Assembly: GCF_004116385.1 (NCBI RefSeq)
Contig: NZ_PEIB01000019.1
Location: 1-64,000, forward strand
Length of the DNA: 64,000 nt
Direction: 5' to 3'
From: Veronia nyctiphanis
GTDB lineage: Bacteria; Pseudomonadota; Gammaproteobacteria; Enterobacterales; Vibrionaceae
Shown: piece by piece, positions 39,996 to 50,009 of the stretch
How positions within the stretch are numbered: position 1 is the first letter of the stretch
Layout: the number at the start of each line of letters is the position of its first letter
Made by a program: the position numbers and the translations under genes
The notes under the pieces: model-generated
Databases searched by the model: none
The model's input: only the letters and a program-made list of their open reading frames with translations
What the model was told of the DNA's origin: nothing

Positions 39996-40841
39996 ATGAG
40001 CAACTACGACAATGCCAGCGAACTGGCAGGCCTGACTCTGGGTCAACAGACTGATTACAAGGAACAATACGCACCTGAACTGCTTCAGGCCGTTCCGCGC
40101 ACTCTCAATCGGCAGGAGCTGGGCCTAGATACAGAGCTGCCTTTCACTGGTTACGACATCTGGACGCTTTATGAGCTGTCATGGCTTAACAGCAAAGGCT
40201 TACCGCAAGTTGCAATTGGTGAAGTCAGGCTGCCCGTCACCAGCCCAAATCTGATTGAGTCAAAGTCGTTCAAACTCTACCTGAACAGCTTTAATCAAAC
40301 AAAATTTGCATCATGGCAAGAGGTGGTCGAAACATTAGCCAAAGACCTTTCCGCGTGTGCGGGCGCCGATGTCGACGTGACCATCGTCCCTGTAGATGAG
40401 TTTGATAACCAGCCGATCGTGCCTTTTGGTGGTGAAAATATTGATGACCAAGACATCAGCATTTCCGATTATGAACTCGACCCTGCATTGCTCGAAAACG
40501 CGGCGAGTGGAGAAACCGTCACGGAAACACTGAACAGTCACTTGTTGAAGTCTAATTGCCTGATCACCAATCAGCCTGACTGGGGCTCGGTACGTATTGC
40601 TTACACCGGGAAAAAAATTGACCGTGAGAAGTTGCTGCGATACATCGTCTCGTTCCGACGCCACAACGAGTTCCACGAGCAGTGTGTAGAACGCATTTTC
40701 TGCGATGTGATGAAGTATTGTCAGCCTGAGTCACTGACGGTTTACGCGCGCTATACCCGCCGAGGTGGTCTGGATATCAACCCATACCGCACCAATATGG
40801 GTAAAACGCCCAGCGAAAATAATCGTCTGGCTCGACAGTAA
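39996..40841 (+). CDS. queF: NADPH-dependent 7-cyano-7-deazaguanine reductase
   Basis: QueF reduces preQ0 to preQ1 in queuosine synthesis for tRNA wobble position 34. The 281-residue length marks the long two-domain (YqcD-like) type. [15 protein letters not shown] is the NADPH/substrate motif. The nucleophilic Cys is C188 in [15 protein letters not shown] (C190 in E. coli). [13 protein letters not shown] carries the substrate Glu. In E. coli it lies next to syd-csrB, as here minus syd. Confidence 0.96.
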   Translation: MSNYDNASELAGLTLGQQTDYKEQYAPELLQAVPRTLNRQELGLDTELPFTGYDIWTLYELSWLNSKGLPQVAIGEVRLPVTSPNLIESKSFKLYLNSFNQTKFASWQEVVETLAKDLSACAGADVDVTIVPVDEFDNQPIVPFGGENIDDQDISISDYELDPALLENAASGETVTETLNSHLLKSNCLITNQPDWGSVRIAYTGKKIDREKLLRYIVSFRRHNEFHEQCVERIFCDVMKYCQPESLTVYARYTRRGGLDINPYRTNMGKTPSENNRLARQ

Positions 40842-40907
40842 CCAGCTCAGGCACCGAACACCTCGGTGCCGTCCCTTTAACAACACTAGGGCTACAAGAT
40901 AATCACT

Positions 40908-43178
40908 ATGCGTTTAGGGATCTTTGTTCTTCTCATTTCTTTGGTTTTCAGCTCGGGTATTTTAGCCAGGCCCTACTCTGCGCCGGTATTGAGTGAAGCG
41001 GAAGATATGCTGACAACAGCCCCTGATAAAGCCCTGAAAATGACTCAGAGCTTTCTTGATCAGCGCCGTTTATCCCTAAACCCCAAACGCCCTCATGCCA
41101 CCAACGAAACCGACAGGACAATCAGAACACCGCTTAATTCTACCTATGCATATCTGATCATTGCTCGTGCCTATAGCCTTCTCGGTAACCCAGGTGAAGC
41201 GTGGAAGGCGTTTGAGCAGGCGCGTCAAATGTCAGAGAAAAACAACCTTGTCTCGACACAGGTCGATCTCATCTACACCGAAGCGTTGCTCAAATTCCAA
41301 CTGGCCAATAATCACTCTGAGGCCCTACTTCTCCTCGATAAATTACAGCAACGCTTACCGGCGAGAGGAACCCGCTCAGTGGTTCAATCGGACCTCGCTT
41401 TTGAAGCCGCCCTGCTGAAAGCCAATATCCTGTCAGAAAAAGAGCAGGAAGATGTCATCCTTGCACAGTTTGACGCTGCAAAGCAGGAACTCGGCAACGA
41501 CCCAAATTTACAGCTTAAAGTGCGCCTACAAATCCAACTGGGGCAATATTTCCTGTCCCAACAACAATATGAGAAAGCCCTATCCGAGCTTTTAAGCGCT
41601 TTTTGGATCGCCAGTGAAAACGAATTTGTCGCTGATATTGCAACCACCAATATCAACTTGGCGGAACTCTATAAACAACGTGGTGCACTTCATAAAGCGC
41701 TCCTTCATGCCAATCAGGCTGCCGAATTTTATGAGCACTTTAAGTTGATGCGCGGTCTATCTCGTGCGCAACGGTTACTTGCCAGCATCTACGAAGGTCA
41801 ACGTCGATATAATTTTGCCCTGGTGCACTATTTCAATGCGCTAGATATTGAAAGAGACCTTGGCCGACTCAGTCAGCAAGCAGCCATCAAAGTGGCTATC
41901 GCCAGTACCTATCTCGAATTGTTGCACTATCCGCTAGCTGAGCAATACGTTTCTGATGCAATTGCGGCTGCGATTGCCGCTAATGAGCCTTCAAGGCTGG
42001 CACAGGCTTACATTCTACAAGGTGAGCTGTCGATGGAGCTTCAAAAAGTCGATGAAGCCATCAAAGTGCTTAATCAGGCGGTTAATATCGTCGAGAAGGG
42101 AAGCGATAGAAAACTGTTAGCACGTGCTCTGAAGAAACTGTCTTTTGGCTATGAGGTGAAAGGCGACTATTATCAGGCACTGCTGATCCAACGCCGCTTC
42201 GACCAGCTGGCAGAGCGTGATCGTGACAGACAGCAACTGCAGGAAGCAAAGTCTTTCAAGCAACGTGAGCGAGTGATTGAACGCCAGCTGCAATTTGAAG
42301 ATATCGAAAGACGTCAGGAAGAGAGCGAGCATTCGTTGCTTGAACAAAAGAAAGTTAACTACTTCCTGTTCGCAAGCCTTTGTGTCCTGTTGGTGTTGCT
42401 AGTGCTAAGGCACCGCTCTGCTAATTATCGTCGTGAACAGCTCAGTGAGCTAAGAAAAGACTACTACACGCACCCTCACAGCGGGCTCAGAAACTTGAGA
42501 ATGCTCAATGAGCGACTCCCCAGTTCGCTTGAAAAAAGTAACGCACACTTTGAGCAATGGTATCTGGGCGAAATGATCCACGAACCGCTCAGTGATCGAT
42601 TACGCTTCGCAATGTTTGAAGTCCCGTTTCTAAAAACGATTCATTTGAAATACGGCTATCAAGAAGGTATTAAGCTGGAGCGCCAACTTGGCGATTTTCT
42701 CAGAACCAAAGTCGTCGAGCCGTCCCGAATTTATCATTTTTCTGACAATATGTTCGTTTTGATAGAACCGCAGGCATATAGCAATCAAGAACCGTCGCTT
42801 CTTGCCGATAAAGTGCAAGGACTCATTGAAAGCTTCCTTGAACAGCTCGGCAATCCGGGCATTGATAGCCGGATAACGATTGGTATGGCGGAATATCCGT
42901 TTGTCCCGAGAGCGTATACCACCATCAATGATCAGGACCTTCTGGACATCTTGCTAATGGCGACCAGTGCCTCGCACCAACTCGGTATCGATGACACGGA
43001 AAGCCAATGGGTTCACCTGAGTGCCATTGAGTCTGCGCCAGCGGCAAGTTTCGTCAATACTGACATCCGAAAAGCTTGTCTGGAGTGCATCAGCTCAGGG
43101 CTGGTAAAAGTCAGAACCTCCTCAACCGACAGCATTAACTGGCAGATGGTTCACGGTTCTGAGAAAATTTACCACTGA
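40908..43178 (+). CDS. secreted/membrane TPR protein with a degenerate C-terminal GGDEF-like domain
   Basis: A 756-residue protein. A signal peptide (residues 1-21, ending ILA) precedes a periplasmic helical region (about 30-470) with tetratricopeptide-like pairs (YLIIARAYSLLGNPGEAWKAF, LLHANQAAEFYEHF). A coiled-coil stretch precedes one membrane helix at about 484-502 (FLFASLCVLLVLLVL). The cytoplasmic ~250 residues align with a GGDEF fold (HSGLRNLRMLNERL like the domain start, ITIGMAEYPF near its end), but the signature is replaced by FSDNMF near residue 611. So no cyclase activity is expected. It directly precedes an intact diguanylate cyclase gene, suggesting a sensor or scaffold role. 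Confidence 0.75.
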   Translation: MRLGIFVLLISLVFSSGILARPYSAPVLSEAEDMLTTAPDKALKMTQSFLDQRRLSLNPKRPHATNETDRTIRTPLNSTYAYLIIARAYSLLGNPGEAWKAFEQARQMSEKNNLVSTQVDLIYTEALLKFQLANNHSEALLLLDKLQQRLPARGTRSVVQSDLAFEAALLKANILSEKEQEDVILAQFDAAKQELGNDPNLQLKVRLQIQLGQYFLSQQQYEKALSELLSAFWIASENEFVADIATTNINLAELYKQRGALHKALLHANQAAEFYEHFKLMRGLSRAQRLLASIYEGQRRYNFALVHYFNALDIERDLGRLSQQAAIKVAIASTYLELLHYPLAEQYVSDAIAAAIAANEPSRLAQAYILQGELSMELQKVDEAIKVLNQAVNIVEKGSDRKLLARALKKLSFGYEVKGDYYQALLIQRRFDQLAERDRDRQQLQEAKSFKQRERVIERQLQFEDIERRQEESEHSLLEQKKVNYFLFASLCVLLVLLVLRHRSANYRREQLSELRKDYYTHPHSGLRNLRMLNERLPSSLEKSNAHFEQWYLGEMIHEPLSDRLRFAMFEVPFLKTIHLKYGYQEGIKLERQLGDFLRTKVVEPSRIYHFSDNMFVLIEPQAYSNQEPSLLADKVQGLIESFLEQLGNPGIDSRITIGMAEYPFVPRAYTTINDQDLLDILLMATSASHQLGIDDTESQWVHLSAIESAPAASFVNTDIRKACLECISSGLVKVRTSSTDSINWQMVHGSEKIYH

Positions 43179-43287
43179 ATAATTGATAAAACACTTCTCC
43201 GCCTTTATCACAAGTGAGATTTTAGTTACTGTCGTGAGAAGCTATACCTGAAACCGCCCAATATGGGCATATTCCCTTGGTTAAGAG

Positions 43288-44856
43288 ATGCATCCAGCGA
43301 AATTTCCTTCAATTCATCCCGTTGATGATAAGCTGCCCTCCGATATGCAGCTGGAACACGCGCAACTCGCATTCAGGGATTTATCTTTAAAATCGCGGCG
43401 GGAAACCACCATTCTTAAACGGCTCTTGTCCCGTCTTATCGCGTCACACAGCAAAGAAAACTCCTCACAGACACACATCCTCCGGGAAATTAAACACAGC
43501 ATCGACACACAAACTGATATCAGCTTACTGATACCACAACTGGCTATCGCTGAACGCGCGGTCATCAAGTATCAGCATGAGACAGACTCCCATCAAAAAG
43601 CGCTGGCGGATCAAATTGCAGCCTGTGCTGAACACCTCAAGTCGTTGTTTAATCTTCCAGCTCAATTGAAGCGTGATGTTAGACAAGTGATGGATTCACT
43701 GCAAAGTGAGGGCTATCTTCGGCATCACGCTGTGACAGAAATGCTCAAGTTGTATGATAGAGCAGTGAGACTGCTGTCTATCCAGAAACCTGAAGATCTG
43801 GCAAACAGTCAGCATGATATTGACCGATTCCATCAATTATCCTCAGAGCTTCAAACACTAATCAGTGGCCTCGACTTTGAGGGAACATCAGGGCAGCAGC
43901 TTCTGGATATCCGCAAGCAGCTGATGTTAAGTCCAGAGCCGCAAAAACTGCTTGAGCTGACACTGACTGCCATGCAGCTTATCCTCACAGGTACTAAGCA
44001 GGAAAGAGACGGGTCGAAAGCACTGCTGAATCGCTTCAACAAAGACCTGTCTGAGCTTTCGAGTCATACCGGGATTGCGCTTGAGCAGGCGAACTCGTTG
44101 ATCCAGCAGCGAGAGAAAATGCGTGTTGAGCTTGCCAGCGCAGCCAATGCGATCAATAACGGCCTCGATAGGTTTAAAACGTTGGAAGAAGCCAGACCCG
44201 AACTGTTTCGACTCACAGAGAAACTAGCCTCCCTGTCCAGATTGAACCTGCAAATGGAGCAACGGGAAGAGCGTCTGATTGGTCAGCTCAAGAATTCAGA
44301 GCAGAAGCTGGCAGTACTTTCTCAGGAAACCACAGAGCATAGACGTCGACTCGGCGAACAAGAGCGCAAGTTACTGCTCGACCCTCTGACAAAGGTGTAT
44401 AACCGAGATGCGCTGAAAACCCGCCTCGACCATGAGTACACTAACTGGCTTCGCTATCAGACGCCTCTGTCTATGGCGATGGTCGACATCGATAACTTCC
44501 GCCAGCTCAATGAAAATTATGGGCACATCGTGGGCGACAAAATTTTACAAGTTGTTGCCCGCACCATTCACCAGTCTGTATCGAAAACGGACTTCATCGC
44601 CCGTTTTGGTGGTGAAGAGTTTATTGTCCTGATCCCAGATTCTGACAAAAATGATATTCAGCGCGCACTCCAGACTCTCTGTGAGACCGTCGCTAAATTA
44701 CCGTTTAAATGCAATGGTGAGCGAATAAAAGTCACCGTTTCCATCGGTGTTAGCCACTTTAGAGATAAAGACAACCCTGAAATCATGCAGGAACGTGTTA
44801 GCACAGCCCTCTCTACTGCTAAGTCATACGGACGCGATCAAGTCGTCTGGCTGTAA
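43288..44856 (+). CDS. diguanylate cyclase (GGDEF domain, GGEEF signature)
   Basis: A predicted cytosolic diguanylate cyclase of 522 residues making cyclic di-GMP. Residues 15-350 are helical and largely coiled coil. The GGDEF domain runs from about 365 (LDPLTKVYNRDAL), through VDIDNFRQLNENYGHIVGDK, to the signature RFGGEEF at 439-445, with VSIGVSHF later. The GG-E-EF form is competent in known enzymes. At the I-site the expected Arg is Ser (SKTD), so product inhibition is probably absent. It starts 109 bp after the TPR/pseudo-GGDEF gene; an operon is likely. Confidence 0.85.
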   Translation: MHPAKFPSIHPVDDKLPSDMQLEHAQLAFRDLSLKSRRETTILKRLLSRLIASHSKENSSQTHILREIKHSIDTQTDISLLIPQLAIAERAVIKYQHETDSHQKALADQIAACAEHLKSLFNLPAQLKRDVRQVMDSLQSEGYLRHHAVTEMLKLYDRAVRLLSIQKPEDLANSQHDIDRFHQLSSELQTLISGLDFEGTSGQQLLDIRKQLMLSPEPQKLLELTLTAMQLILTGTKQERDGSKALLNRFNKDLSELSSHTGIALEQANSLIQQREKMRVELASAANAINNGLDRFKTLEEARPELFRLTEKLASLSRLNLQMEQREERLIGQLKNSEQKLAVLSQETTEHRRRLGEQERKLLLDPLTKVYNRDALKTRLDHEYTNWLRYQTPLSMAMVDIDNFRQLNENYGHIVGDKILQVVARTIHQSVSKTDFIARFGGEEFIVLIPDSDKNDIQRALQTLCETVAKLPFKCNGERIKVTVSIGVSHFRDKDNPEIMQERVSTALSTAKSYGRDQVVWL

Positions 44857-45035
44857 ACCTCTTTGTCACCACAGAAAGCGCATATTCTTTCATAGCTTCG
44901 CAGTATAGTGAGGAGCAGATCTCATATTCGGCTGGTCAAAGTGCATTTCCGTGTGTATGGTTAATTAACACACTGATTTTTAATGAGGTCTTTTCATTAT
45001 CTCTGACGTGTGTTTGACCTTCACAGGAGGTGACT

Positions 45036-46406
45036 ATGATCACTCATATCAGCCCGGTCGGGGCCATGGATCTTCTGTCTCAACTAGAAGTAGATCGTCT
45101 AAAAAACACTGCCAAAAGTGATCTCTACCGCTTGTACCGCAACTGTTCGCTCGCGGTGCTTAATTCTGGTAGCCACACTGACAGTTCAAAAGAGTTACTC
45201 GAACAATACAACACCTTCGATATCCGTGTTATGCGTCGTGAGCGGGGAGTCAAACTTGAACTCACAAATCCCCCTGAGCATGCATTTGTTGATGGCAAAA
45301 TCATCCGCGGTATTCAAGAGCACATGTTTTCTGTGCTGCGGGATATCGTTCACGTCAACGTACAATTAGAGCACGCCAGTGTATTCAACCTGACGAACTC
45401 AAACCACATCACTAACCTGATCTTTGATATTCTGCGTAATGCCAAGGTCTTGCTCCCGGGGAGAGATCCTGATCTGGTTGTGTGCTGGGGCGGACACTCA
45501 ATCAACCAGACTGAGTATCAATATACCCGTGAAGTTGGCCATGAAATGGGGCTGCGAGAGCTTTGTATCTGTACCGGATGCGGGCCGGGCGCAATGGAAG
45601 GCCCGATGAAAGGTGCCGCGATTGGTCATGCCAAACAGCGGATCACCGAAAGCCGCTTCTTAGGTCTCACAGAGCCCTCCATTATTGCAGCCGAACCACC
45701 AAACCCAATTGTTAACGAATTAGTGATCCTGCCTGATATTGAAAAGCGCCTTGAAGCGTTTGTCCGCATGGCTCACGGGATTGTTATCTTCCCCGGTGGT
45801 GCAGGGACAGCAGAGGAATTGCTCTATCTCCTTGGTATCCTGATGCATCCTGAAAATGCTGATCAGCCAATGCCAGTTGTTTTGACCGGGCCAGAAGAAA
45901 GCGCCAGCTATTTCCGAGTCATTGATGATTTCATCCGAGATGTGCTTGGTGAGGAAGCAACGAAATACTACGAAATTGTTATTGGTGATCCAGTTCAGGC
46001 CGCAAGACTGATTAAAGGTGGAATGCCCGCGGTTAAGGAGCACAGAAAGGCGACCGGGGATTCTTACTCCTACAACTGGTCTTTGAAGATCGCGCCGGAG
46101 TTCCAGCTACCGTTCGAGCCGACACATGAGAATATGGCTAACCTTGACCTTCACATGAATCAGCGACCAGAACTGCTTGCTTCTGCACTCCGACAGGCAT
46201 TTTCAGGCATTGTTGCGGGTAATGTTAAAGAAGAAGGTATTCGAGAGATTGAGCGTAACGGTCCGTTCAAAATTAACGGTGATGCTATCTTGATGAAGAA
46301 AATGGATAAGCTATTGCGCGGTTTCGTTGAGCAACAACGGATGAAACTTCCGGGCACAGCTTACGTTCCCTGTTATGAAATTGTGCAGGACAACGGGAAA
46401 CGCTAA
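45036..46406 (+). CDS. ppnN: nucleotide 5'-monophosphate nucleosidase PpnN
   Basis: PpnN (YgdH) cleaves purine and pyrimidine nucleotides to base and ribose-5-phosphate, and in E. coli is stimulated by (p)ppGpp. The LOG-family signature [17 protein letters not shown] is clear, with [27 protein letters not shown] and the family start [12 protein letters not shown]. The frame opens at GTG 45030, but that codon lies inside the AGGAGG ribosome-binding site; ATG 45036 is the start (456 residues). Confidence 0.95.
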   Translation: MITHISPVGAMDLLSQLEVDRLKNTAKSDLYRLYRNCSLAVLNSGSHTDSSKELLEQYNTFDIRVMRRERGVKLELTNPPEHAFVDGKIIRGIQEHMFSVLRDIVHVNVQLEHASVFNLTNSNHITNLIFDILRNAKVLLPGRDPDLVVCWGGHSINQTEYQYTREVGHEMGLRELCICTGCGPGAMEGPMKGAAIGHAKQRITESRFLGLTEPSIIAAEPPNPIVNELVILPDIEKRLEAFVRMAHGIVIFPGGAGTAEELLYLLGILMHPENADQPMPVVLTGPEESASYFRVIDDFIRDVLGEEATKYYEIVIGDPVQAARLIKGGMPAVKEHRKATGDSYSYNWSLKIAPEFQLPFEPTHENMANLDLHMNQRPELLASALRQAFSGIVAGNVKEEGIREIERNGPFKINGDAILMKKMDKLLRGFVEQQRMKLPGTAYVPCYEIVQDNGKR

Positions 46407-46432
46407 CCCTTTCATTTCCCTATGATCCCTTT

Positions 46433-46461
46433 AGAATGGCCTTAACTGGCCATTCTTTTTG
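46433..46461 (+). terminator. terminator after ppnN
   Basis: AGAATGGCC/GGCCATTCT with a six-base loop is followed by five T, 27 bases past the ppnN stop. Confidence 0.85.
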
Positions 46462-46475
46462 AAATCGACACTTTC

Positions 46476-47255
46476 ATGACTATAAACCTCGTGATCATTG
46501 ATGCCATGAACCTCATCCGACGTGTTCATGCGGTACAACCCAACCCTGAAGATATTGCTGGAACTGCTCAGGTTTGTTGTCAGGCACTGAGAAAAATAAT
46601 CAAATCAACGCAGCCGACCCATATGGTGGCCGTTTTCGATCATGTTGGGCAAGACAGAGGATGGCGGGCAGAACTGATTCCAGAATACAAGCAAGGCAGA
46701 AAACCGATGCCAGAGGCGCTAGCAGAAGGCCTTGATACCATTCAGGATGCGTTTTGGTCAATGAATATCGATTCTCTTCTATCCAGTGGTGATGAAGCCG
46801 ATGACATGATTGCCACGCTGGCAAGTAAAGTGGCGGAAAAACAAGGTCAGGTCACCATCGTCTCAACAGACAAAGGATACTGTCAGCTTCTACACCCTAT
46901 GATAAGAATTCGTGACTACTTTCAGCAACGATGGTTGGATGCCCCCTTTGTTGAAAAAGAGTTCTCTGTGAAACCAGAACAACTGGCTGATTATTGGGGC
47001 TTGGTGGGTATTAGCTCAAGCGGCGTTTCCGGCGTGCCAGGTATCGGACCAAAAACTGCATCGTCTTTGCTCCAGACTTATGGCACATTGGACACAGTAT
47101 TCAGTGCGGAAGATATTCCCACAAAGTGGCAAAAAAAATTAGATGGCCAGAAAGAGCTAGCAGTGAACTGCAAACAGGTCGCCACACTCAAGACTGATGT
47201 TGTTCTTGGATTCAACCTGCAAGATATTAGATTCAACAAAAATAACGAGAGTTAA
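46476..47255 (+). CDS. xni: flap endonuclease Xni (ExoIX)
   Basis: Xni resembles the 5'-nuclease domain of DNA polymerase I and cuts flap structures. The 259-residue protein has LVIIDAMNLIRRVHA at the N-terminus, VAVFDH, the acidic SSGDEADDMIATLA and VSTDKGYCQL. The helix-hairpin-helix GVSGVPGIGPKTASSLL binds the DNA backbone. It lies near ppnN as in E. coli. Confidence 0.94.
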   Translation: MTINLVIIDAMNLIRRVHAVQPNPEDIAGTAQVCCQALRKIIKSTQPTHMVAVFDHVGQDRGWRAELIPEYKQGRKPMPEALAEGLDTIQDAFWSMNIDSLLSSGDEADDMIATLASKVAEKQGQVTIVSTDKGYCQLLHPMIRIRDYFQQRWLDAPFVEKEFSVKPEQLADYWGLVGISSSGVSGVPGIGPKTASSLLQTYGTLDTVFSAEDIPTKWQKKLDGQKELAVNCKQVATLKTDVVLGFNLQDIRFNKNNES

Positions 47256-47290
47256 CTCGTAAAAATAATATCATGTCCTACTATTGAGAC

Positions 47291-47752
47291 ATGATATTAA
47301 AATTATCAATAAAATTAATCGCTTTCTCCGCTGCCCTTTTTTATTTTGCTGCCGCACCAAAAGCCAGTGAAATTGAATTTGTGCTTGATGCTGTATCACA
47401 CCACGTGAATGCGAAATCGCAGTTTCACGAAGAACACAATGCAATAGGGATCGGCTTTAAAAATGTCGAGTTGATGACGTTTATTAATAGCTATGGTGTA
47501 CGAAGCTATGCTGGTGATATCAACTTTCAGCACCCTTTGATTGATGATCATTTGTGGGTTGGTGTAAAGGTGGGAGCGGCATACGGATACGGTGGAATAG
47601 GGCGATATCCAGATCTGTTACCTTTCGTCGCACCTTATGTAAAAGGGTATACCGGTCCTGTCGGCCTGAGTCTGATGGCCATCCCAGCTGTCGGTGATCA
47701 GGCTGATGCCGTTATCGTGTTTATGGCGAGATTTAGAATCAAAATGGAGTAA
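47291..47752 (+). CDS. secreted protein of unknown function, possible small outer-membrane beta-barrel
   Basis: I do not recognise a named family. A signal peptide (residues about 1-25, ending PKASE) precedes a ~128-residue mature part rich in Gly and aromatics in alternating patterns (NAIGIGFKNVELMTFINSYG; VGVKVGAAYGYGGIG; PFVAPYVKGYTG). This suggests antiparallel strands, like small outer-membrane barrels or PagP-like proteins. No Cys. It sits alone after xni, converging on rlmM. A/T content is higher than in its neighbours near the start, compatible with later acquisition. Confidence 0.6.
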   Translation: MILKLSIKLIAFSAALFYFAAAPKASEIEFVLDAVSHHVNAKSQFHEEHNAIGIGFKNVELMTFINSYGVRSYAGDINFQHPLIDDHLWVGVKVGAAYGYGGIGRYPDLLPFVAPYVKGYTGPVGLSLMAIPAVGDQADAVIVFMARFRIKME

Positions 47753-47800
47753 CCCGGCCACAGCTCAAGCTGAGAGGTGACCGGACAGAGTTTCTCGAAA

Positions 47801-48868
47801 TCAGTTAGTGCGTCTCAGGTGAACGGTCACTTCTTCCCTGTCGTGATATAAATGTTTAGCTTGGATGTCGAACTTTACGCCATTCTCAATCAGGAAGTGC
47901 TTGAGGTTTTCAATATCCTCTTTCACTTCTTCATAACGACGGTTCATCGGAAGTTTCAGGTTAAAAATTGCCTCTTTAGCCCACCGATCGATGATCCACT
48001 GTCCCATCAACTGCGCAACTCGTGATGGCTTTTCAACCATATCACACACCAACCAAGTCACGTTTTTACGCGGTGGTTCAAACTTGAACCCGTCAACGGC
48101 ATGATGTTTAACCTGACCAGTCTCCATCAAGCTATCGGCCATCAAACCGTTATCAATCGCGTGAACAAACATGGAGCGTTTTACCAGCTGATAGGTCCAG
48201 CCGCCCGGGCAAGCACCCAAATCTACCGCCCACATACCGGGGGCTAAGCGCTCATCCCATTCGTCTTTTGGAATAAAAGCATGGAACGCCTCTTCCAGCT
48301 TCAACGTAGAACGGCTCGGTGAGTCGGAGGGAAACTTAAGGCGGTGAATACCCATGTAATGGGATGAATTATTGGTTGTCAGCGAATAACCAACAAAACA
48401 GCAGCCAGGCTCAGTAAAGCAAACATGTAGCACAGGTTTTTTCGGGTTATCTTTTGCCAACATCACACCACGTTTACGCATCGCCTGACGAAGCGGCACC
48501 GTGAACTTGCGGCAGAATTTCAACAGCTCTTTGGCGCTGTCGTTATCAGGGGTTTCAACACGAATATCGCCACACTTTGGCAAATCATCGGCTACCGTCA
48601 GCAAAGGCGAAATACGATCACCCGGATCCAAATCACTGAACTGTCCCACCACCGCAAACATCTGTCTGGCAAACAGTAATGATGTCAGCGAAAGATCGTT
48701 CACGAGCTTTTCTGTATCCCCTTTCTGATAACATTCGAAAAGCACGAAACCAGAGTTTCTTTCAGTGCGGGGGAAGCCGAATACTTCAATCGCTGTGGCT
48801 TTGTCCTGAATTTCAGCAGCACATTCTTTTTCAAAGCCAGGACGGCAATACAATAAAATCTGGTTCAC
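47801..48868 (-). CDS. rlmM: 23S rRNA (cytidine2498-2'-O)-methyltransferase RlmM
   Basis: RlmM methylates C2498 in the peptidyl-transferase centre. An N-terminal THUMP-like region is followed by a Rossmann methyltransferase with the SAM motif [34 protein letters not shown] and [20 protein letters not shown] are family stretches. The frame runs up to 48955, but the family start ([17 protein letters not shown]) corresponds to GTG 48868, giving 355 residues. Confidence 0.95.
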   Translation of the reverse strand: MNQILLYCRPGFEKECAAEIQDKATAIEVFGFPRTERNSGFVLFECYQKGDTEKLVNDLSLTSLLFARQMFAVVGQFSDLDPGDRISPLLTVADDLPKCGDIRVETPDNDSAKELLKFCRKFTVPLRQAMRKRGVMLAKDNPKKPVLHVCFTEPGCCFVGYSLTTNNSSHYMGIHRLKFPSDSPSRSTLKLEEAFHAFIPKDEWDERLAPGMWAVDLGACPGGWTYQLVKRSMFVHAIDNGLMADSLMETGQVKHHAVDGFKFEPPRKNVTWLVCDMVEKPSRVAQLMGQWIIDRWAKEAIFNLKLPMNRRYEEVKEDIENLKHFLIENGVKFDIQAKHLYHDREEVTVHLRRTN

Positions 48869-48995
48869 GACGTCACGCCTTATGATGCGGTGGAAAAAAT
48901 AACGCGCCATTATCCTTGAGGTGACCGACAAGCTCAAGCTTTCCGACCAAACCAATTCAAAGCCTTCTTCATGTCTTACACAGCAATGTTATTTC

Positions 48996-49370
48996 TTATT
49001 CGTGACGCCAGAGACTCCAGGCCGCAATCAACCATCCCGCAATAAAAAATACGCCACCGATTGGCGTGATAGGGCCTAACCAATTAGCCCCAGTCAAGGC
49101 AAGACCGTATAAACTCCCACTGAAAAAGACGATTCCCGCTACCAGCAACTTAGCGCTCAATATAAGACGCGGCGCATCAATACGTAAGAGCACACTGCCC
49201 AATGCCAGGAGCGCCAACGAATGCCAAAACTGGTATTGCACCCCAGTCCGAATAATCGACAAAGAGTAGTCTGACAAGTGGGCTTTCAAACCGTGTGCGG
49301 CAAACGCACCGATCATCACAGACAAAGCGCTAAACACGCAGCCAAGCGCAATGATTTTCGTCGCTCTCAT
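48996..49370 (-). CDS. ygdD: DUF423 family inner-membrane protein YgdD
   Basis: A 124-residue integral membrane protein with four hydrophobic helices. Family marks are GAFAAHGLKAHLSDYSL near residue 21 and the C-terminal ITPIGGVFFIAGWL. The function is unknown. The start codon shares an A with the stop of the upstream hydrolase gene (TGATG), implying coupling. In E. coli it also lies between rlmM and gcvA. Confidence 0.9.
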   Translation of the reverse strand: MRATKIIALGCVFSALSVMIGAFAAHGLKAHLSDYSLSIIRTGVQYQFWHSLALLALGSVLLRIDAPRLILSAKLLVAGIVFFSGSLYGLALTGANWLGPITPIGGVFFIAGWLIAAWSLWRHE

Positions 49371-49991
49371 CAGCTATAGACTCCCTTTATGAACGAACTC
49401 AACTGCTCCGCAGCCAGCTGCCTGTTGCCCTCCTCTGTATGCCCCGATGCTTTTCTCGGCTTCAAGCTATGGTCACCATCCGGCAAAAAAGACAGGCGAC
49501 ATGAGGCCGACAGCGGGTAGTCAGTGAGCTCTGTTTGATTACCGAAGGTATCTCGCTCGCCTTGCAAGATCAGGAGTGGCTTTTCAACAGCCGTAAGGTG
49601 CTCGCCTTTGTCATTTTCTGGTTTACCCGGTGGATGAAAAGGAAAACCAAGCATGCCACACCCAACACATCATCGCGTTCAGTAAGGTGACTGGCCATTC
49701 GCCCACCCATTGATTTACCACCAATAACGACCTTGCCATCGCCATGTTCATCAATCACCTGATTGAAGGCATCAAGCAGCTTTGGTGCTCTGTCTGGCGG
49801 CGTCGCTTGCCATCAATCATTCTTTTTTCCATATAAGGGAAGTTAAATCGGATCACTTTTATTCCCTGCTCAGCGAGCCTCAGCGCCATACTTTCCATAA
49901 ACTCGTGATCCATTCCTGCACCCGCGCCATGTGCAAAAATAAAGGTGTAGTTAGCATCACCCTCCGGGTGATTTATCAGTACCTCAGCCAT
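49370..49991 (-). CDS. alpha/beta hydrolase (KANL3/Tex30-like), two apparent frameshifts
   Basis: Three overlapping reading frames together give one 207-residue hydrolase. The first (from 49991) has FIFAHGAGAGMDHEFM (oxyanion loop). The second has VVIGGKSMGGRMASHL (nucleophile Ser). The third has GFPFHPPGKPEN, LLILQGERDTFG (Asp) and FLPDGDHSLKPR (His). Missing single bases near 49797 and 49647 join them seamlessly. With an intact triad, sequence errors are likelier than decay. The substrate is unknown. It is coupled to ygdD. Confidence 0.8.
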
Positions 49992-50009
49992 CGTTAATCT
50001 TTACCTTAA

